Positions 26,646 through 36,471 of a stretch of 48,059 nt of DNA are shown here, in pieces. The translations under genes were made by a program, and so were the position numbers. The stretch's first letter is position 1. Every line of letters begins with the position of its first letter. The DNA is from Tissierellia bacterium (lineage in GTDB: Bacteria; Bacillota; Clostridia; Tissierellales; Peptoniphilaceae), in assembly GCA_012728295.1 (NCBI GenBank), contig JAAYFJ010000032.1, positions 1-48,059 of the forward strand, given 5' to 3'. The notes under the pieces were generated by a model. The model ran no database searches. It saw nothing but the letters and a program-made list of their open reading frames with translations, and was not told the DNA's origin.

Positions 26646-27374
26646 ATGGTGATGAATATGAATGAATTGCAAAATAGAATAGATATAAATCGTTTACCAT
26701 TGCATGTTGGAATCATTATGGATGGAAATGGCAGATGGGCAACTAGAAGAGGCTTGCCTAGGCCACTTGGTCACAGAGAGGGTATGCTCAGAGTTGTAGA
26801 TATTGTAAGATGCGCATCTGATCTTGGGATTAAACATCTGACGCTTTATGCTTTTTCTACAGAAAACTGGAAAAGACCTAAAGAAGAAGTAGAGGGTCTA
26901 ATGAGTTTGTTGTTAGTATATATTAGTAAACGTTTAGAAGAGATATATAAGAACAATGTTAAAATTAATGTGTTTGGAAACATGAACGATTTTTCTGACA
27001 ATGTACAAAATGCATTAACTAGGGCAATGGAAAGAACGCAAGAGAATGACGGTATGGTTCTGAATCTAGCACTAAATTATGGTGGGCAACAGGAAATCGT
27101 TAGAGCGTGTAAAAAAATTGTTGAACAGGGTATTTCAGCTGATGAAATATCAAGTAAAGTTTTTAAAGATAATTTATATTCACAGGGTCAACCGGATTTA
27201 GACCTAATAATGAGACCAAGTGGTGAGCAAAGACTAAGCAATTTTATGCTTTTTCAGGCGGCTTACTCAGAGTTTTATTTTACAGATGTACTTTGGCCGG
27301 ATTTTACTGAAGATGAGTTCTATAAAGCAATTATAGAATATCAAGGCAGAAGTCGACGTTTTGGAGGAGTGTAA
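26646..27374 (+). CDS. uppS: Undecaprenyl diphosphate synthase
   Basis: cis-Prenyltransferase making the C55 lipid carrier for peptidoglycan and wall polymers. The product has [13 protein letters not shown] with catalytic Asp26, [26 protein letters not shown] and the C-terminal [13 protein letters not shown]. Three in-frame ATGs occur at 26646, 26652 and 26658. I keep the first (242 residues) because AAGGGG is nine bases upstream; the third has GGTGAT close by. The stop overlaps the cdsA start by one base. Confidence 0.97.
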   Translation: MVMNMNELQNRIDINRLPLHVGIIMDGNGRWATRRGLPRPLGHREGMLRVVDIVRCASDLGIKHLTLYAFSTENWKRPKEEVEGLMSLLLVYISKRLEEIYKNNVKINVFGNMNDFSDNVQNALTRAMERTQENDGMVLNLALNYGGQQEIVRACKKIVEQGISADEISSKVFKDNLYSQGQPDLDLIMRPSGEQRLSNFMLFQAAYSEFYFTDVLWPDFTEDEFYKAIIEYQGRSRRFGGV

Positions 27375-28144
27375 TGAAAGAGATAGAAAAAAGAGCTATT
27401 ACGGGAATAATACTAGTGATAGTAGTATTTTTAATGCTATTTTTCAAAGGAATGACACTCGGTGTTGGTATGTTTATTCTTGCATCTATTGCACTTTTTG
27501 AATGGAATAAATATTTGGTAAGTCCTAAAAAAACTTCATTAGTCTTAGATATTATTTGGCTAGCTTTTTTCTTTTTCTATACAAAAAACTCTTTGGAGGC
27601 TATGGTTGCTATTACAATTCCTGGAATATGTATTATATTAATATCTTCAATTATGTTGCATCATTCATATAATTCTATTGTTAATAGAGTATTCGCAATC
27701 TTTTATATAGCATGGTCTTTCAAATTATTGATGATTTTAGGTCAAGAAGGAATTTGGGCATGGATGGTGTTTGCACTATCTTTTGGTTCAGATACATTTG
27801 CTTATTTAGCTGGAGTTACATTTGGGAAAAGACCATTGGCGCCAACGATCAGCCCCAAAAAAAGTGTAGAGGGATCAATAGGTGGAATAATAGGGTCTAT
27901 TATTATCGCCATAATATTAGGCAAGTTTTTTATTAATATATCTTTTATTTGGAGCGTTGCGACGGGGTTGCTTGCATCGGTTATGGCTCAATTAGGTGAT
28001 CTTTTTGCATCTTTAGTAAAAAGAAGTGTCTCTATTAAAGACTTCGGTAATATATTACTAGGTCATGGAGGAGTTCTAGATAGGTTTGACAGCATATTAT
28101 TGGTAGGTCCTTTAGTATATGCTATAGTATATTTTCTTAGTTAG
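27374..28144 (+). CDS. cdsA: Phosphatidate cytidylyltransferase
   Basis: Integral membrane enzyme forming CDP-diacylglycerol from phosphatidic acid and CTP, the precursor of all phospholipids including cardiolipin. The 256-residue protein is mostly hydrophobic with about eight membrane segments. Near the C-terminus it has the signature [18 protein letters not shown] followed by VLDRFDS. It lies directly before rseP, with 11 bases between; dxr, commonly found at this point, is missing. Confidence 0.97.
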   Translation: MKEIEKRAITGIILVIVVFLMLFFKGMTLGVGMFILASIALFEWNKYLVSPKKTSLVLDIIWLAFFFFYTKNSLEAMVAITIPGICIILISSIMLHHSYNSIVNRVFAIFYIAWSFKLLMILGQEGIWAWMVFALSFGSDTFAYLAGVTFGKRPLAPTISPKKSVEGSIGGIIGSIIIAIILGKFFINISFIWSVATGLLASVMAQLGDLFASLVKRSVSIKDFGNILLGHGGVLDRFDSILLVGPLVYAIVYFLS

Positions 28145-28155
28145 GTTGGTGACAA

Positions 28156-29160
28156 ATGATTACAGCAATAGCAGCGATAATAATGTTCTCTCTTTTGATT
28201 ATGTTTCACGAAGGAGGGCATTTTTTGGCGGCAAAATCTGCAGGCATTAAAGTTAATGAATTTTCAATAGGGATGGGTCCCAAAATTTTTTCTAAAAAAA
28301 GTGGGGATACGACTTATAGTTTGAGGATATTGCCAATTGGAGGATATGTTGCTATGGAAGGCGAAGATGGAGAAAGCAGTGATCCAGCTAGCTTTCAGAA
28401 AGCAAGCGTTTGGAATAGAATGAAAGTGGTGCTAGCAGGTGCTTTCACCAATTTTGTGTTAGCTTTTATTATTTTTGCTATATTAAATCTGTCCGCAGGT
28501 ATGCTTACCACAACTATTGGAGAGCTTTCGCCAGATTATCCAGCTTTTGAATCTGGAATGTTGGTAGGAGATAAAATAATAAAAATCAACGATAAAGAAA
28601 TTGATGAATGGACTGATATCATTAATGCTTTTAGTGATATTAAAGAAGGGGATTCAGTTAAAGTACTAGCGATACGAGTAGGAGAGGAAATATCTTTAAA
28701 TATGAAAGCTAAAGAAATGGATGGAAGATCTGTAATTGGTGTTAAGCCAGAAGTATCTCACAATTTCTTTAGGGCATTAAAGGAAGCGTTTTCATTTATT
28801 ATTAAAATGATACAGCTTATGTTTCTTTTTCTTCACAACTTGGTTAGAGGGGCTGTTACTAAAAATGATGTAGCTGGTCCTATAGGAGTAATATCTGAAG
28901 TTGGAAAAGCAGCTGCTAATGGTTGGCAACATTTGCTGCTATTAATGGGTTTTTTAAATGTAAACTTAGGATTTTTCAATTTACTACCAATCCCTGCATT
29001 AGATGGAAGCAGATTTATGTTTCTATTGATAGAAACTTTAAGAGGTAAACCCATTAATCCAGAGAAAGAAGCTATAGTGCATTTTATTGGGTTTATAATA
29101 CTAATGGTATTAATGGCATACATCTTATTTTTGGATTTAGGAAAGTTAGGAGTACTATAA
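28156..29160 (+). CDS. rseP: RseP-type intramembrane zinc metalloprotease (site-2 protease)
   Basis: Regulated intramembrane protease that cleaves anti-sigma factors and signal-peptide remnants. The 334-residue protein has the HExxH motif as HEGGH at 18-22 in the first membrane segment, a PDZ domain (about 105-185), and the second metal-site motif NLLPIPALDG near residue 275-284 before the last membrane helix. The length is somewhat short because it has one PDZ domain, as in Gram-positive members. It overlaps ispG by one base. Confidence 0.95.
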   Translation: MITAIAAIIMFSLLIMFHEGGHFLAAKSAGIKVNEFSIGMGPKIFSKKSGDTTYSLRILPIGGYVAMEGEDGESSDPASFQKASVWNRMKVVLAGAFTNFVLAFIIFAILNLSAGMLTTTIGELSPDYPAFESGMLVGDKIIKINDKEIDEWTDIINAFSDIKEGDSVKVLAIRVGEEISLNMKAKEMDGRSVIGVKPEVSHNFFRALKEAFSFIIKMIQLMFLFLHNLVRGAVTKNDVAGPIGVISEVGKAAANGWQHLLLLMGFLNVNLGFFNLLPIPALDGSRFMFLLIETLRGKPINPEKEAIVHFIGFIILMVLMAYILFLDLGKLGVL

Positions 29161-30215
29161 TGAAGTTTTTAAGGCGTGAGTCTAAAGTAGTTTTTGTTGG
29201 TAACGTTCCAATAGGAAATCCACATCCAGTTATAATACAATCTATGACAAATACAAGAACATATGATGGAGAAAAGACATTAAAACAAATTAAAGAACTG
29301 GCAAATGAAGGGTGTGAATTAATTAGAGTGGGGATTACTTCGGAAAAAGATTTAGAATCCATTCCATTTTTAGTTAATAATTCACCTATTCCAATTATTG
29401 GAGACATACAATATGATTATCGCCATGGAATAAAAGCAGTTGAATCAGGAATTCATGGAATCAGAATCAACCCTGGATATGTTGCGGATAAAGAGAAGCT
29501 AAATGCTATTGCGACAGCGTGCAAAGCAAAAGGAGTCTCCATTAGAGTTGGAGTTAACTCTGGATCGATAAATCCTCACTGGGAGAAAGTATATGGTGGA
29601 GTTAATGAAAAATCGCTGGCACATAGTGCTTTAGATCAAGTAAAATCTCTTGAAGAATGTGATTTTAATAATATTAAAGTTGCTATTAAAGCCAGCGATC
29701 CTATGACCATGATAAAGGCCAACAGGTTGTTTTCGGAATTAACTGAATATCCTCTTCACCTAGGCGTAACAGAGTCTGGAACCTCGACTATGGGTATTGT
29801 CAAATCTTCAATTGGAATTGGGGCTTTACTAGCTGATGGGATAGGCGACACAATAAGAGTTTCATTAACCGAAGATCCTATTGAGGAAATTAGAGCTGCT
29901 AAAAGAATATTACAAGCTTTAGGATTGAGAAAATTTGGAATTAACATCATTTCATGTCCTACTTGCTCGAGGACAAATATAGATTTAATTGAATTGGTAA
30001 AAAAGGCCGAAAAAATGTTAGAGAATATAGATAAAGACATTACAGTAGCAATAATGGGATGTCCTGTAAACGGCCCTGGAGAAGCTAAAGAAGCAGATAT
30101 AGGTATTTCAGGTGGCATTTCTGAAGGAACTATTTTCAAGCGTGGGAAAATAATTAAAAGAGTTCCTGAAAATGAACTATTATCCACATTGATGGAAGAA
30201 ATAAATTACTTATAA
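29160..30215 (+). CDS. ispG: 4-hydroxy-3-methylbut-2-enyl diphosphate synthase (flavodoxin)
   Basis: 4Fe-4S enzyme of the MEP isoprenoid pathway, converting MEcPP to HMBPP. The 351-residue product has the TIM-barrel N-terminus with VIIQSMTNT, and cluster cysteines in ISCPTCSRTNID and MGCPVNGPGEAKEADIG. It places the MEP pathway in this organism, and its product feeds UppS upstream. The start is TAATG-coupled to rseP. Confidence 0.97.
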   Translation: MKFLRRESKVVFVGNVPIGNPHPVIIQSMTNTRTYDGEKTLKQIKELANEGCELIRVGITSEKDLESIPFLVNNSPIPIIGDIQYDYRHGIKAVESGIHGIRINPGYVADKEKLNAIATACKAKGVSIRVGVNSGSINPHWEKVYGGVNEKSLAHSALDQVKSLEECDFNNIKVAIKASDPMTMIKANRLFSELTEYPLHLGVTESGTSTMGIVKSSIGIGALLADGIGDTIRVSLTEDPIEEIRAAKRILQALGLRKFGINIISCPTCSRTNIDLIELVKKAEKMLENIDKDITVAIMGCPVNGPGEAKEADIGISGGISEGTIFKRGKIIKRVPENELLSTLMEEINYL

Positions 30216-30225
30216 AGGTGAAATT

Positions 30226-33200
30226 ATGAGTGATTTTAATGCAGTATTTAACTATTTGGAATGTTTTGATGATGACATATGTTTGGAAGAATTAAGTGAA
30301 ATAAAAATAAATAGAGTTATTGTAAACGATGAGCTCTCACTACTCAGTATATTTGTCGAGCCTAGAAACAATGTTAATACGGAAACTATAAAAAGAATTA
30401 CGACGCAACTTGAGAGTGTTTTTGAAGGTTTTAAAGTTTCTATATTAATATCCCAATGCGTCACTCAGGAGAAAGATGCATCTATAGATAGAGAAAAGAT
30501 ACTGGAGAGTATCGTTAAGTTATCACCATCATCATGTTGGTGGTTAGATGAGGATAAGATAAACAAGGATGGTAATAAAGTTATTATAAAATGTCCTGAT
30601 AAAAGCACTTTGCAATCGTTACAACTTTCAGCAAACTTTAGCGAATATCAAGACCAATGTGAAAAGGACAGTGGATTGGAATTTCTGTTGGAACTTGAAA
30701 TTGAAGGGGAAGAAGAGTGTTCTAGAAATATTGATAGCTACTTAGATTGTAAGGCGTCTGAAGAAATTGGATATATTAAAGAAGTTGCTAAGGCTGCAAG
30801 GGATAATGCGCATTGCCAGTCTAAACTTTTATTTGGACCAGATTTTAACGAGAAAGTAGATGAACTTGCTTTATTAACGGATTTTGAAGGGAAATGTACA
30901 ATTTTAGCAAGGTCTTTCGACCTAGAAAAAAAAGAGCTAAAAAAAAGTGGTCGTTGGCTTGGAATTTTCAGTTTGACGGATGAATCTTATAGCATTAAAG
31001 GCAAAATATTTTCAGAAAATGCAAAATTATTAGATGATATCAGTAACTCTATGGGAAAAAACTACTGTCTAATAAACGGGGTTATTCAATATGATGACTT
31101 TGAAAAATCAAAGACAATGGTGATAAGATCAATTAAATACACGCCAAAGATCGTTACGATGGATGATGCTCCTATAAAGAGAGTTGAGCTTAATACACAT
31201 TCGAAAATGAGTAATATGGAGGGCGTTGTAGATATTTCATCTATAATAGAACATGCAATTTCTATTGGTCATGATGCAATGGCAATAACTGACAATGGTG
31301 TAGTTCAGGCTTTTCCCGGAGCAATGCAATATATTGAATCACAAAAGAGTGATTTTAAGATGCTTTATGGACTACAAGCATATATGGTTGATGATGATTT
31401 CGACTCAGCAGATATGCTTATGACAAAAGAAAATTCATATGTAGTATTCGATTTGGAGACTACAGGCCTGTCGCCGATGAATGATGGAATAACAGAGATT
31501 GGAGCAGTAAAAGTTGTTAATGGAGTAATTAAAGATGAGTTTTCAACATTTGTAAACCCAGAAAGAATGATCCCATATCATATAACTAAACTGACAGGAA
31601 TAACTGATTCAATGGTAGCAAATGCTCCTACAATTGATAAAGTAATAGAAGACTTTTTTGCTTTTATAGCGGGAAGTATTATTGTCGCTCATAACGCTGA
31701 ATTCGATATGGGATTTATTAGATATGCTGCTGAGCAAAAGGGGATATCAGCTAAATATAAAACTATAGACACTTTGGATTTAGCTAGAAGATTATTTCCA
31801 CAATATAAAAATCATCGTTTAGGAACTCTGTGTAAAAAAATGGGAATTGATTTACATCAAGCTCACAGGGCTATTCATGATGCAACGGCAACTGCTAAAG
31901 TATTTATTAAAATGATGTCTGAAATTGAAAATCATTGTATTTCTACTTACGGGGAATTATGTTCATTTTCAAAATCTGAAACTCACAAGTCTAGACCTGT
32001 TACAATTAGTATCTTAGCCAAGGACAACGAGGGATTAAAGAATTTATATAAATTAGTTTCTATATCTCATATGGAGCAATTCCACACTACTCCAAGACTG
32101 CTTAAGTCCACAATATCATCACATAGAAAAGGGTTATTAATAGGCAGTGGTAACAGTGAAGGTGAATTGTATCAGGGGGTTTTAAGAAATATAGACAAGG
32201 ATGCCTTAACTAAGAAAGCCGAGTTTTATGATTATATTGAAGTACAACCACATAAGCAATATACCAATCTAATAGGACGAGAGGTGGTTTCGTCTGAAGA
32301 TGATTTGATTAAGATAAATGAGGAATTGATAAAGTTGGGAGAAACTGTTAATGTGCCAGTAGTAGCAACTGGAGAAGTTCATATCATTGAAAACCATCAA
32401 AGACAGTTTAGAGAAATACTAAGACATATGAAAAGAAATAAACCTGGAGAGCATGATTCAGAATACTACTATAGAACGACTCAACAAATGTTAGATAGTT
32501 TCTTCTATCTTGAGGAAGAAAAGGCGTTTGAAATAGTTGTAACAAATTCCAGATTGATTTCAGATTCCATAGACCATATTAGACCAATCCCAAAGGGTAC
32601 ATTTGCTCCAAAGATGGACACTGCAGAAGAGGAGCTTAAAAGCAAAACATTAAATAAAGCACATGAGCTATATGGCAATCCTATTCCAGAGTATATATCA
32701 GAGAGAATCGAAAGAGAATTGAGTTCAATTATCTCTAATGGATATTCAGTTTTATATGTAATAGCACAAAAAATAGTAGACAAATCTAATGAGGATGGTT
32801 ATTTAGTCGGATCCAGAGGGTCTGTAGGTTCTTCACTCGTAGCCACCTTGATGGGAATTACTGAGGTAAATCCACTTGCGCCTCATTACAGATGTCCACA
32901 TTGTAAGTATAGTGAGTTTTTTACAAATAACGAATATCAATCTGGACTGGATTTAGAGGATAAAAAATGCCCAAACTGCGGTTTTGAATTGGATAAAGAT
33001 GGTCACGACATTCCTTTTGAAGTGTTTTTAGGATTTGAAGGCGATAAGGAGCCTGATATTGACTTGAACTTTGCTAGCGAATATCAATCAAGGGCACATA
33101 AATACACAGAATCACTATTTGGGAGCGAACATGTTTTTAGGGCAGGTACTATAACGACTGTTGCGAACCAAACTGCAAGAGGGTTTGTTATGAAGTACAT

Positions 33201-34479
33201 GGAGGACAATGAAAGGGTAGTTTCAGAGTTAGAATTAGATAGATTAGCTAGAGGCTGTGAAGGGGTAAAACGTAGCACTGGTCAGCATCCTGGCGGTATT
33301 ATGATAGTCCCTAAAGGCCATGAAATATACGACTTTACACCAATTCAATACCCTGCAGATGATGCTGAATCAGGGGTGATAACTACTCACTTTGAGTATA
33401 AAGCTATCAGTGAGACCATTTTAAAGCTTGACCTTTTGGGGCATGATGCTCCGTCAGCAATAAGAATGTTGGAAGAATTAACAGGAACTAATGCTAAAAA
33501 CATTAGGACTGATGACAAAAAAGTGATGAGTTTATTCACATCTTCAGATGCCTTAAACATGGATCAAGCCATATTTAAGGTCAATACAGGAACCCTAGGA
33601 GTACCAGAATTTGGCACTAATTTTGTAAGAGCCATGTTATTAGATACTGAGCCAAAAAAGTTTTCCGACTTAGTGAGGATTAGTGGTCTTAGCCATGGTA
33701 CGAATGTATGGGTAGATAATGCTCAAGAATTGGTAAAAAATGGGGATGCGGTACTTTCTGAAGTTGTTTCAACTCGGGAAGATGTAATGCTCAAGCTAAT
33801 TGCATCGGGTATGGATAAAAAACTTGCTTTTACTGTTATGGAAAGAGTTAGAAAAGGCAAGGGTTTAACTTTGGACCACGAAAAAGAAATAAATGAATTG
33901 GATTTAGCAAGTTGGTATATAGATTCATACAACAAAATAAGCTATCTTTTCCCTAAGGCCCATGCTGTGGCATATGTTCTAATGAGTTTTAGAATTGCTT
34001 ATTATAAAGTTAATTATCCAACAGCGTTTTATACAACTAGTTTTACTATTGATATTGACAACTTTGACGGTAAAACTATATTAAGTGGAGCTAATCACAT
34101 TAAGGATAAGATAAAAGAAATCAAATCTACTGAAAAGAGACTTTCGCCTAAAGACCTAAAAGCTATAGATGTTTATGAGCTTGCGTTGGAAATGTTTGCA
34201 AGAGGTGAAAAGTTTTTGCCTATTGACCTTTATAAATCTAAAGCTGTGAACTTTACAATTGAAGGAGATTGTATTAGACCACCTCTTAGGGCTTTAGAAG
34301 GATTGGGAGAAACCGTGGCAAAGGCGATAGAAACAGAAGCTAAGAAGGGCATGTTCAATAGTGTAGAGGATTTCGTAAATAGGACAAGGGCTAATAAATC
34401 TGTAGTACAAGCACTTAAGGAACAGGGGTGTTTAGAGAACTTGTCTGAAAAGAACCAATTGAGCTTTTTTAGCTTTTAA
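30226..34479 (+). CDS. polC: DNA polymerase III alpha subunit, PolC type
   Basis: Gram-positive replicative polymerase with built-in proofreading. The 1417-residue order is: N-terminal domain (1-200), OB fold (about 210-310), PHP domain beginning KRVELNTHSKMSNM (319-331), inserted DnaQ-like exonuclease (405-570; Asp409 and Glu411 in VVFDLETTG), resumed PHP, zinc cluster CPHCKYSEFF...CPNCGF, polymerase palm (PDIDLNF) and C-terminal HhH and OB elements. Exonuclease and polymerase motifs look intact. Three PHP metal-ligand positions are changed: Asn323 (usually His), Asn357 in TDN (usually His) and Gln384 in YGLQA (usually Glu). The gene ends the rpsB-polC run. Confidence 0.98.
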   Translation: MSDFNAVFNYLECFDDDICLEELSEIKINRVIVNDELSLLSIFVEPRNNVNTETIKRITTQLESVFEGFKVSILISQCVTQEKDASIDREKILESIVKLSPSSCWWLDEDKINKDGNKVIIKCPDKSTLQSLQLSANFSEYQDQCEKDSGLEFLLELEIEGEEECSRNIDSYLDCKASEEIGYIKEVAKAARDNAHCQSKLLFGPDFNEKVDELALLTDFEGKCTILARSFDLEKKELKKSGRWLGIFSLTDESYSIKGKIFSENAKLLDDISNSMGKNYCLINGVIQYDDFEKSKTMVIRSIKYTPKIVTMDDAPIKRVELNTHSKMSNMEGVVDISSIIEHAISIGHDAMAITDNGVVQAFPGAMQYIESQKSDFKMLYGLQAYMVDDDFDSADMLMTKENSYVVFDLETTGLSPMNDGITEIGAVKVVNGVIKDEFSTFVNPERMIPYHITKLTGITDSMVANAPTIDKVIEDFFAFIAGSIIVAHNAEFDMGFIRYAAEQKGISAKYKTIDTLDLARRLFPQYKNHRLGTLCKKMGIDLHQAHRAIHDATATAKVFIKMMSEIENHCISTYGELCSFSKSETHKSRPVTISILAKDNEGLKNLYKLVSISHMEQFHTTPRLLKSTISSHRKGLLIGSGNSEGELYQGVLRNIDKDALTKKAEFYDYIEVQPHKQYTNLIGREVVSSEDDLIKINEELIKLGETVNVPVVATGEVHIIENHQRQFREILRHMKRNKPGEHDSEYYYRTTQQMLDSFFYLEEEKAFEIVVTNSRLISDSIDHIRPIPKGTFAPKMDTAEEELKSKTLNKAHELYGNPIPEYISERIERELSSIISNGYSVLYVIAQKIVDKSNEDGYLVGSRGSVGSSLVATLMGITEVNPLAPHYRCPHCKYSEFFTNNEYQSGLDLEDKKCPNCGFELDKDGHDIPFEVFLGFEGDKEPDIDLNFASEYQSRAHKYTESLFGSEHVFRAGTITTVANQTARGFVMKYMEDNERVVSELELDRLARGCEGVKRSTGQHPGGIMIVPKGHEIYDFTPIQYPADDAESGVITTHFEYKAISETILKLDLLGHDAPSAIRMLEELTGTNAKNIRTDDKKVMSLFTSSDALNMDQAIFKVNTGTLGVPEFGTNFVRAMLLDTEPKKFSDLVRISGLSHGTNVWVDNAQELVKNGDAVLSEVVSTREDVMLKLIASGMDKKLAFTVMERVRKGKGLTLDHEKEINELDLASWYIDSYNKISYLFPKAHAVAYVLMSFRIAYYKVNYPTAFYTTSFTIDIDNFDGKTILSGANHIKDKIKEIKSTEKRLSPKDLKAIDVYELALEMFARGEKFLPIDLYKSKAVNFTIEGDCIRPPLRALEGLGETVAKAIETEAKKGMFNSVEDFVNRTRANKSVVQALKEQGCLENLSEKNQLSFFSF

Positions 34480-34493
34480 TATTCAAGGTTCTG

Positions 34494-34502
34494 TGATATA
34501 CT
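34494..34502 (+). promoter_or_regulatory. Extended -10 promoter before rimP-nusA
   Basis: TGA followed by TATACT (34497-34502) lies just after polC, with a weak TTTTAA at -35 overlapping the polC stop codon. The predicted start, near 34509, leaves a 57-base leader holding a hairpin. Confidence 0.55.
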
Positions 34503-34520
34503 AATACTGAGATTATGCGC

Positions 34521-34549
34521 AAAGAGTGGGACAGCCCACTCTTTATTTT
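34521..34549 (+). terminator. Terminator-like hairpin between polC and rimP
   Basis: AAAGAGTGGG pairs perfectly with CCCACTCTTT across ACAG and is followed by ATTTTAT. It can end polC transcription. If the extended -10 at 34494-34502 is active it also lies within the rimP-nusA leader, where NusA-dependent attenuation would be possible. Confidence 0.75.
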
Positions 34550-34565
34550 ATCCAGGAGGGGAAAC

Positions 34566-35027
34566 ATGGATCATAAAAGCTTAATTGTAGAACTAAAATC
34601 GATGGCTGAGCTACAGGCTTCTGAAATGGGATTAGAGGTAGTAGCTGTTAGAAGCAAGAAAAGCGGCGGGAATCACATTGTTGAGGTCTTGCTCTATAGA
34701 GAGGGTGGTCTTTCATTAGATGATTGTGCTGATTTTAGCCGCGCTTTTGGTGATTCAATGGAAGAGAAGAACATTATAGACAGTAAGTATAGCTTAGAGG
34801 TCGGATCCCCTGGACTAGATTGGCCAATTAAAACAGATGATGATCTAAGAAGAGTGGTTGGAAAAAAATTGGAAGCAAAATTGTATAGTGCAGTAGACGG
34901 AAAAAAAATGATTGTGGGAGAACTGCAGTCATATGATGAACAAACGGTTATATTATCATCGGATGGTATAGAGGTAAGTATTGAACGTGATAAAATTGCA
35001 CGTCTGACTCAAGCTATTTTCATATAG
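34566..35027 (+). CDS. rimP: Ribosome maturation factor RimP
   Basis: 30S maturation factor. The ATG at 34566 follows CAGGAGGGG; the longer frame from 34515 would be translated through the hairpin. The 153-residue product has the RimP pattern: an N-terminal alpha/beta domain ending LEVGSPGLDWPI and a C-terminal SH3-like barrel (about 85-150). nusA starts 10 bases downstream. Confidence 0.95.
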   Translation: MDHKSLIVELKSMAELQASEMGLEVVAVRSKKSGGNHIVEVLLYREGGLSLDDCADFSRAFGDSMEEKNIIDSKYSLEVGSPGLDWPIKTDDDLRRVVGKKLEAKLYSAVDGKKMIVGELQSYDEQTVILSSDGIEVSIERDKIARLTQAIFI

Positions 35028-35036
35028 GAGGAACAT

Positions 35037-36176
35037 ATGAACGAAGAATTTATGAGTGCGTTGGATCAAATTGAAAAAGAAAAGAGAATACCAAGAGAAG
35101 TTATCTTTGAAGCGCTGGAGTCAGCATTAGTTTCAAGCTATAAAAAGAACTTTGGTTCAAATCAGAATGTTGATGTTGAACTCAATAAAGAAACTGGCGA
35201 AGTGAAGCTCTTTACTGTTAAAGATATAGTGGAACTTGTGGAGAATCCACCTTTTGAAATATCTTTATCCGAAGCAAGACAGGTAAATCCTACTTATCAA
35301 ATTGGAGAGATTTTTAGAGATGAGGTAACTCCTAAAGATTTCGGGAGAATTGCTGCACAAACGGCAAAGCAAGTAGTTATTCAAAGGATAAAAGATGCTG
35401 AAAGAGATATTCTATACGATGAGTTCATCGATAGGGAAAACGAGATAATCACTGGGCAAATTCAAAGGGTTAATAGAGGAAATGTCTATGTAGACCTTGG
35501 GAAGACTGAAGCTATTTTACCACCATCGGAACAAATCGAAGGCGAATCCTATGAGCAAGGTAAAAGATATAAAATGCTTTTGTTAGAAGTTAAGAAAACG
35601 ACTAAAGGGCCTCAAATCGTTTTGTCTAGAAGCCATCCTAGTTTGATAAAAAGGCTATTTGAATTAGAAGTTCCAGAAATATCTCAAGGAATTGTAGAAA
35701 TATTTTCCATAGCCAGAGAAGCAGGATCAAGGGCAAAAATTGCAGTTTTCTCGAAAGATGAAGAAATTGATCCATTGGGAGCATGTGTAGGGCATAAGGG
35801 TAATAGAGTTAAGGCTATAGTAGATGAGCTATATGATGAAAAAATTGATATCGTCATTTGGAGTAAAGATATAGCTGAATTTATTGCAAATAGTTTAAGT
35901 CCTTCTAAGGTTATAGAAGTAATGGTTAATAACGATGAGAAATCTGCAGTTGTAATAGTCCCTGATTATCAATTGTCCCTTGCCATAGGAAAAGAAGGGC
36001 AAAATGCGCGCTTAGCTGCTAAACTGACAAATTGGAAGATAGATATTAAGTCAGAGTCACAATATAATGATCTACAGGGCGGATACGACGCTGAGGAAAA
36101 GCAGTACGAAGAATATTATGGAACAGAAGAAGACGAAGCTGAAGAATTTGATGGTGAAGAAAATGAGGTGAGGTAG
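35037..36176 (+). CDS. nusA: Transcription factor NusA
   Basis: Binds RNA polymerase and modulates pausing, termination and antitermination. The 379-residue product has the N-terminal polymerase-binding domain (1-125), an S1 domain (about 135-200, with ITGQIQRVNRGNVYVDLG), KH1 (DPLGACVGHKGNRVKAIVDEL) and KH2 (SLAIGKEGQNARLAAKL), then an acidic tail. It lacks the C-terminal repeats of E. coli NusA, as usual in Firmicutes. ylxR follows one base after the stop. Confidence 0.98.
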   Translation: MNEEFMSALDQIEKEKRIPREVIFEALESALVSSYKKNFGSNQNVDVELNKETGEVKLFTVKDIVELVENPPFEISLSEARQVNPTYQIGEIFRDEVTPKDFGRIAAQTAKQVVIQRIKDAERDILYDEFIDRENEIITGQIQRVNRGNVYVDLGKTEAILPPSEQIEGESYEQGKRYKMLLLEVKKTTKGPQIVLSRSHPSLIKRLFELEVPEISQGIVEIFSIAREAGSRAKIAVFSKDEEIDPLGACVGHKGNRVKAIVDELYDEKIDIVIWSKDIAEFIANSLSPSKVIEVMVNNDEKSAVVIVPDYQLSLAIGKEGQNARLAAKLTNWKIDIKSESQYNDLQGGYDAEEKQYEEYYGTEEDEAEEFDGEENEVR

Positions 36177-36177
36177 T

Positions 36178-36471
36178 ATGAAAACAAAAAAAATACCTCA
36201 ACGGAAATGCGTTATATGTGCGGAACATTTCGATAAAAAAGATTTATTTCGAATCGTAAAAGACAAGACTGGAAATTCATTTTATGATATCACAGGAAAG
36301 GCAAATGGCAGAGGTTATTATATATGCAAAAGTGAAAACTGCATTAATAAAGCTAGAAAGCATAAGCAGTTTTCAGAGATAATTACAGACGAAGTATATG
36401 ATGTTTTGCTAGAGAAAAGTGGGATTATTAAAGACAAAAAAACTATGGAAGGGGGAGCCGCAAATGAGTAA
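36178..36471 (+). CDS. ylxR: YlxR/RnpM RNA-binding protein
   Basis: A 97-residue protein of the YlxR (DUF448) family. YlxR of B. subtilis has been reported to bind and modulate RNase P and renamed RnpM. The N-terminus [21 protein letters not shown] and the central [20 protein letters not shown] are the family signature. It overlaps infB by 8 bases. The L7Ae-like ylxQ that usually follows is absent. Confidence 0.93.
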   Translation: MKTKKIPQRKCVICAEHFDKKDLFRIVKDKTGNSFYDITGKANGRGYYICKSENCINKARKHKQFSEIITDEVYDVLLEKSGIIKDKKTMEGGAANE

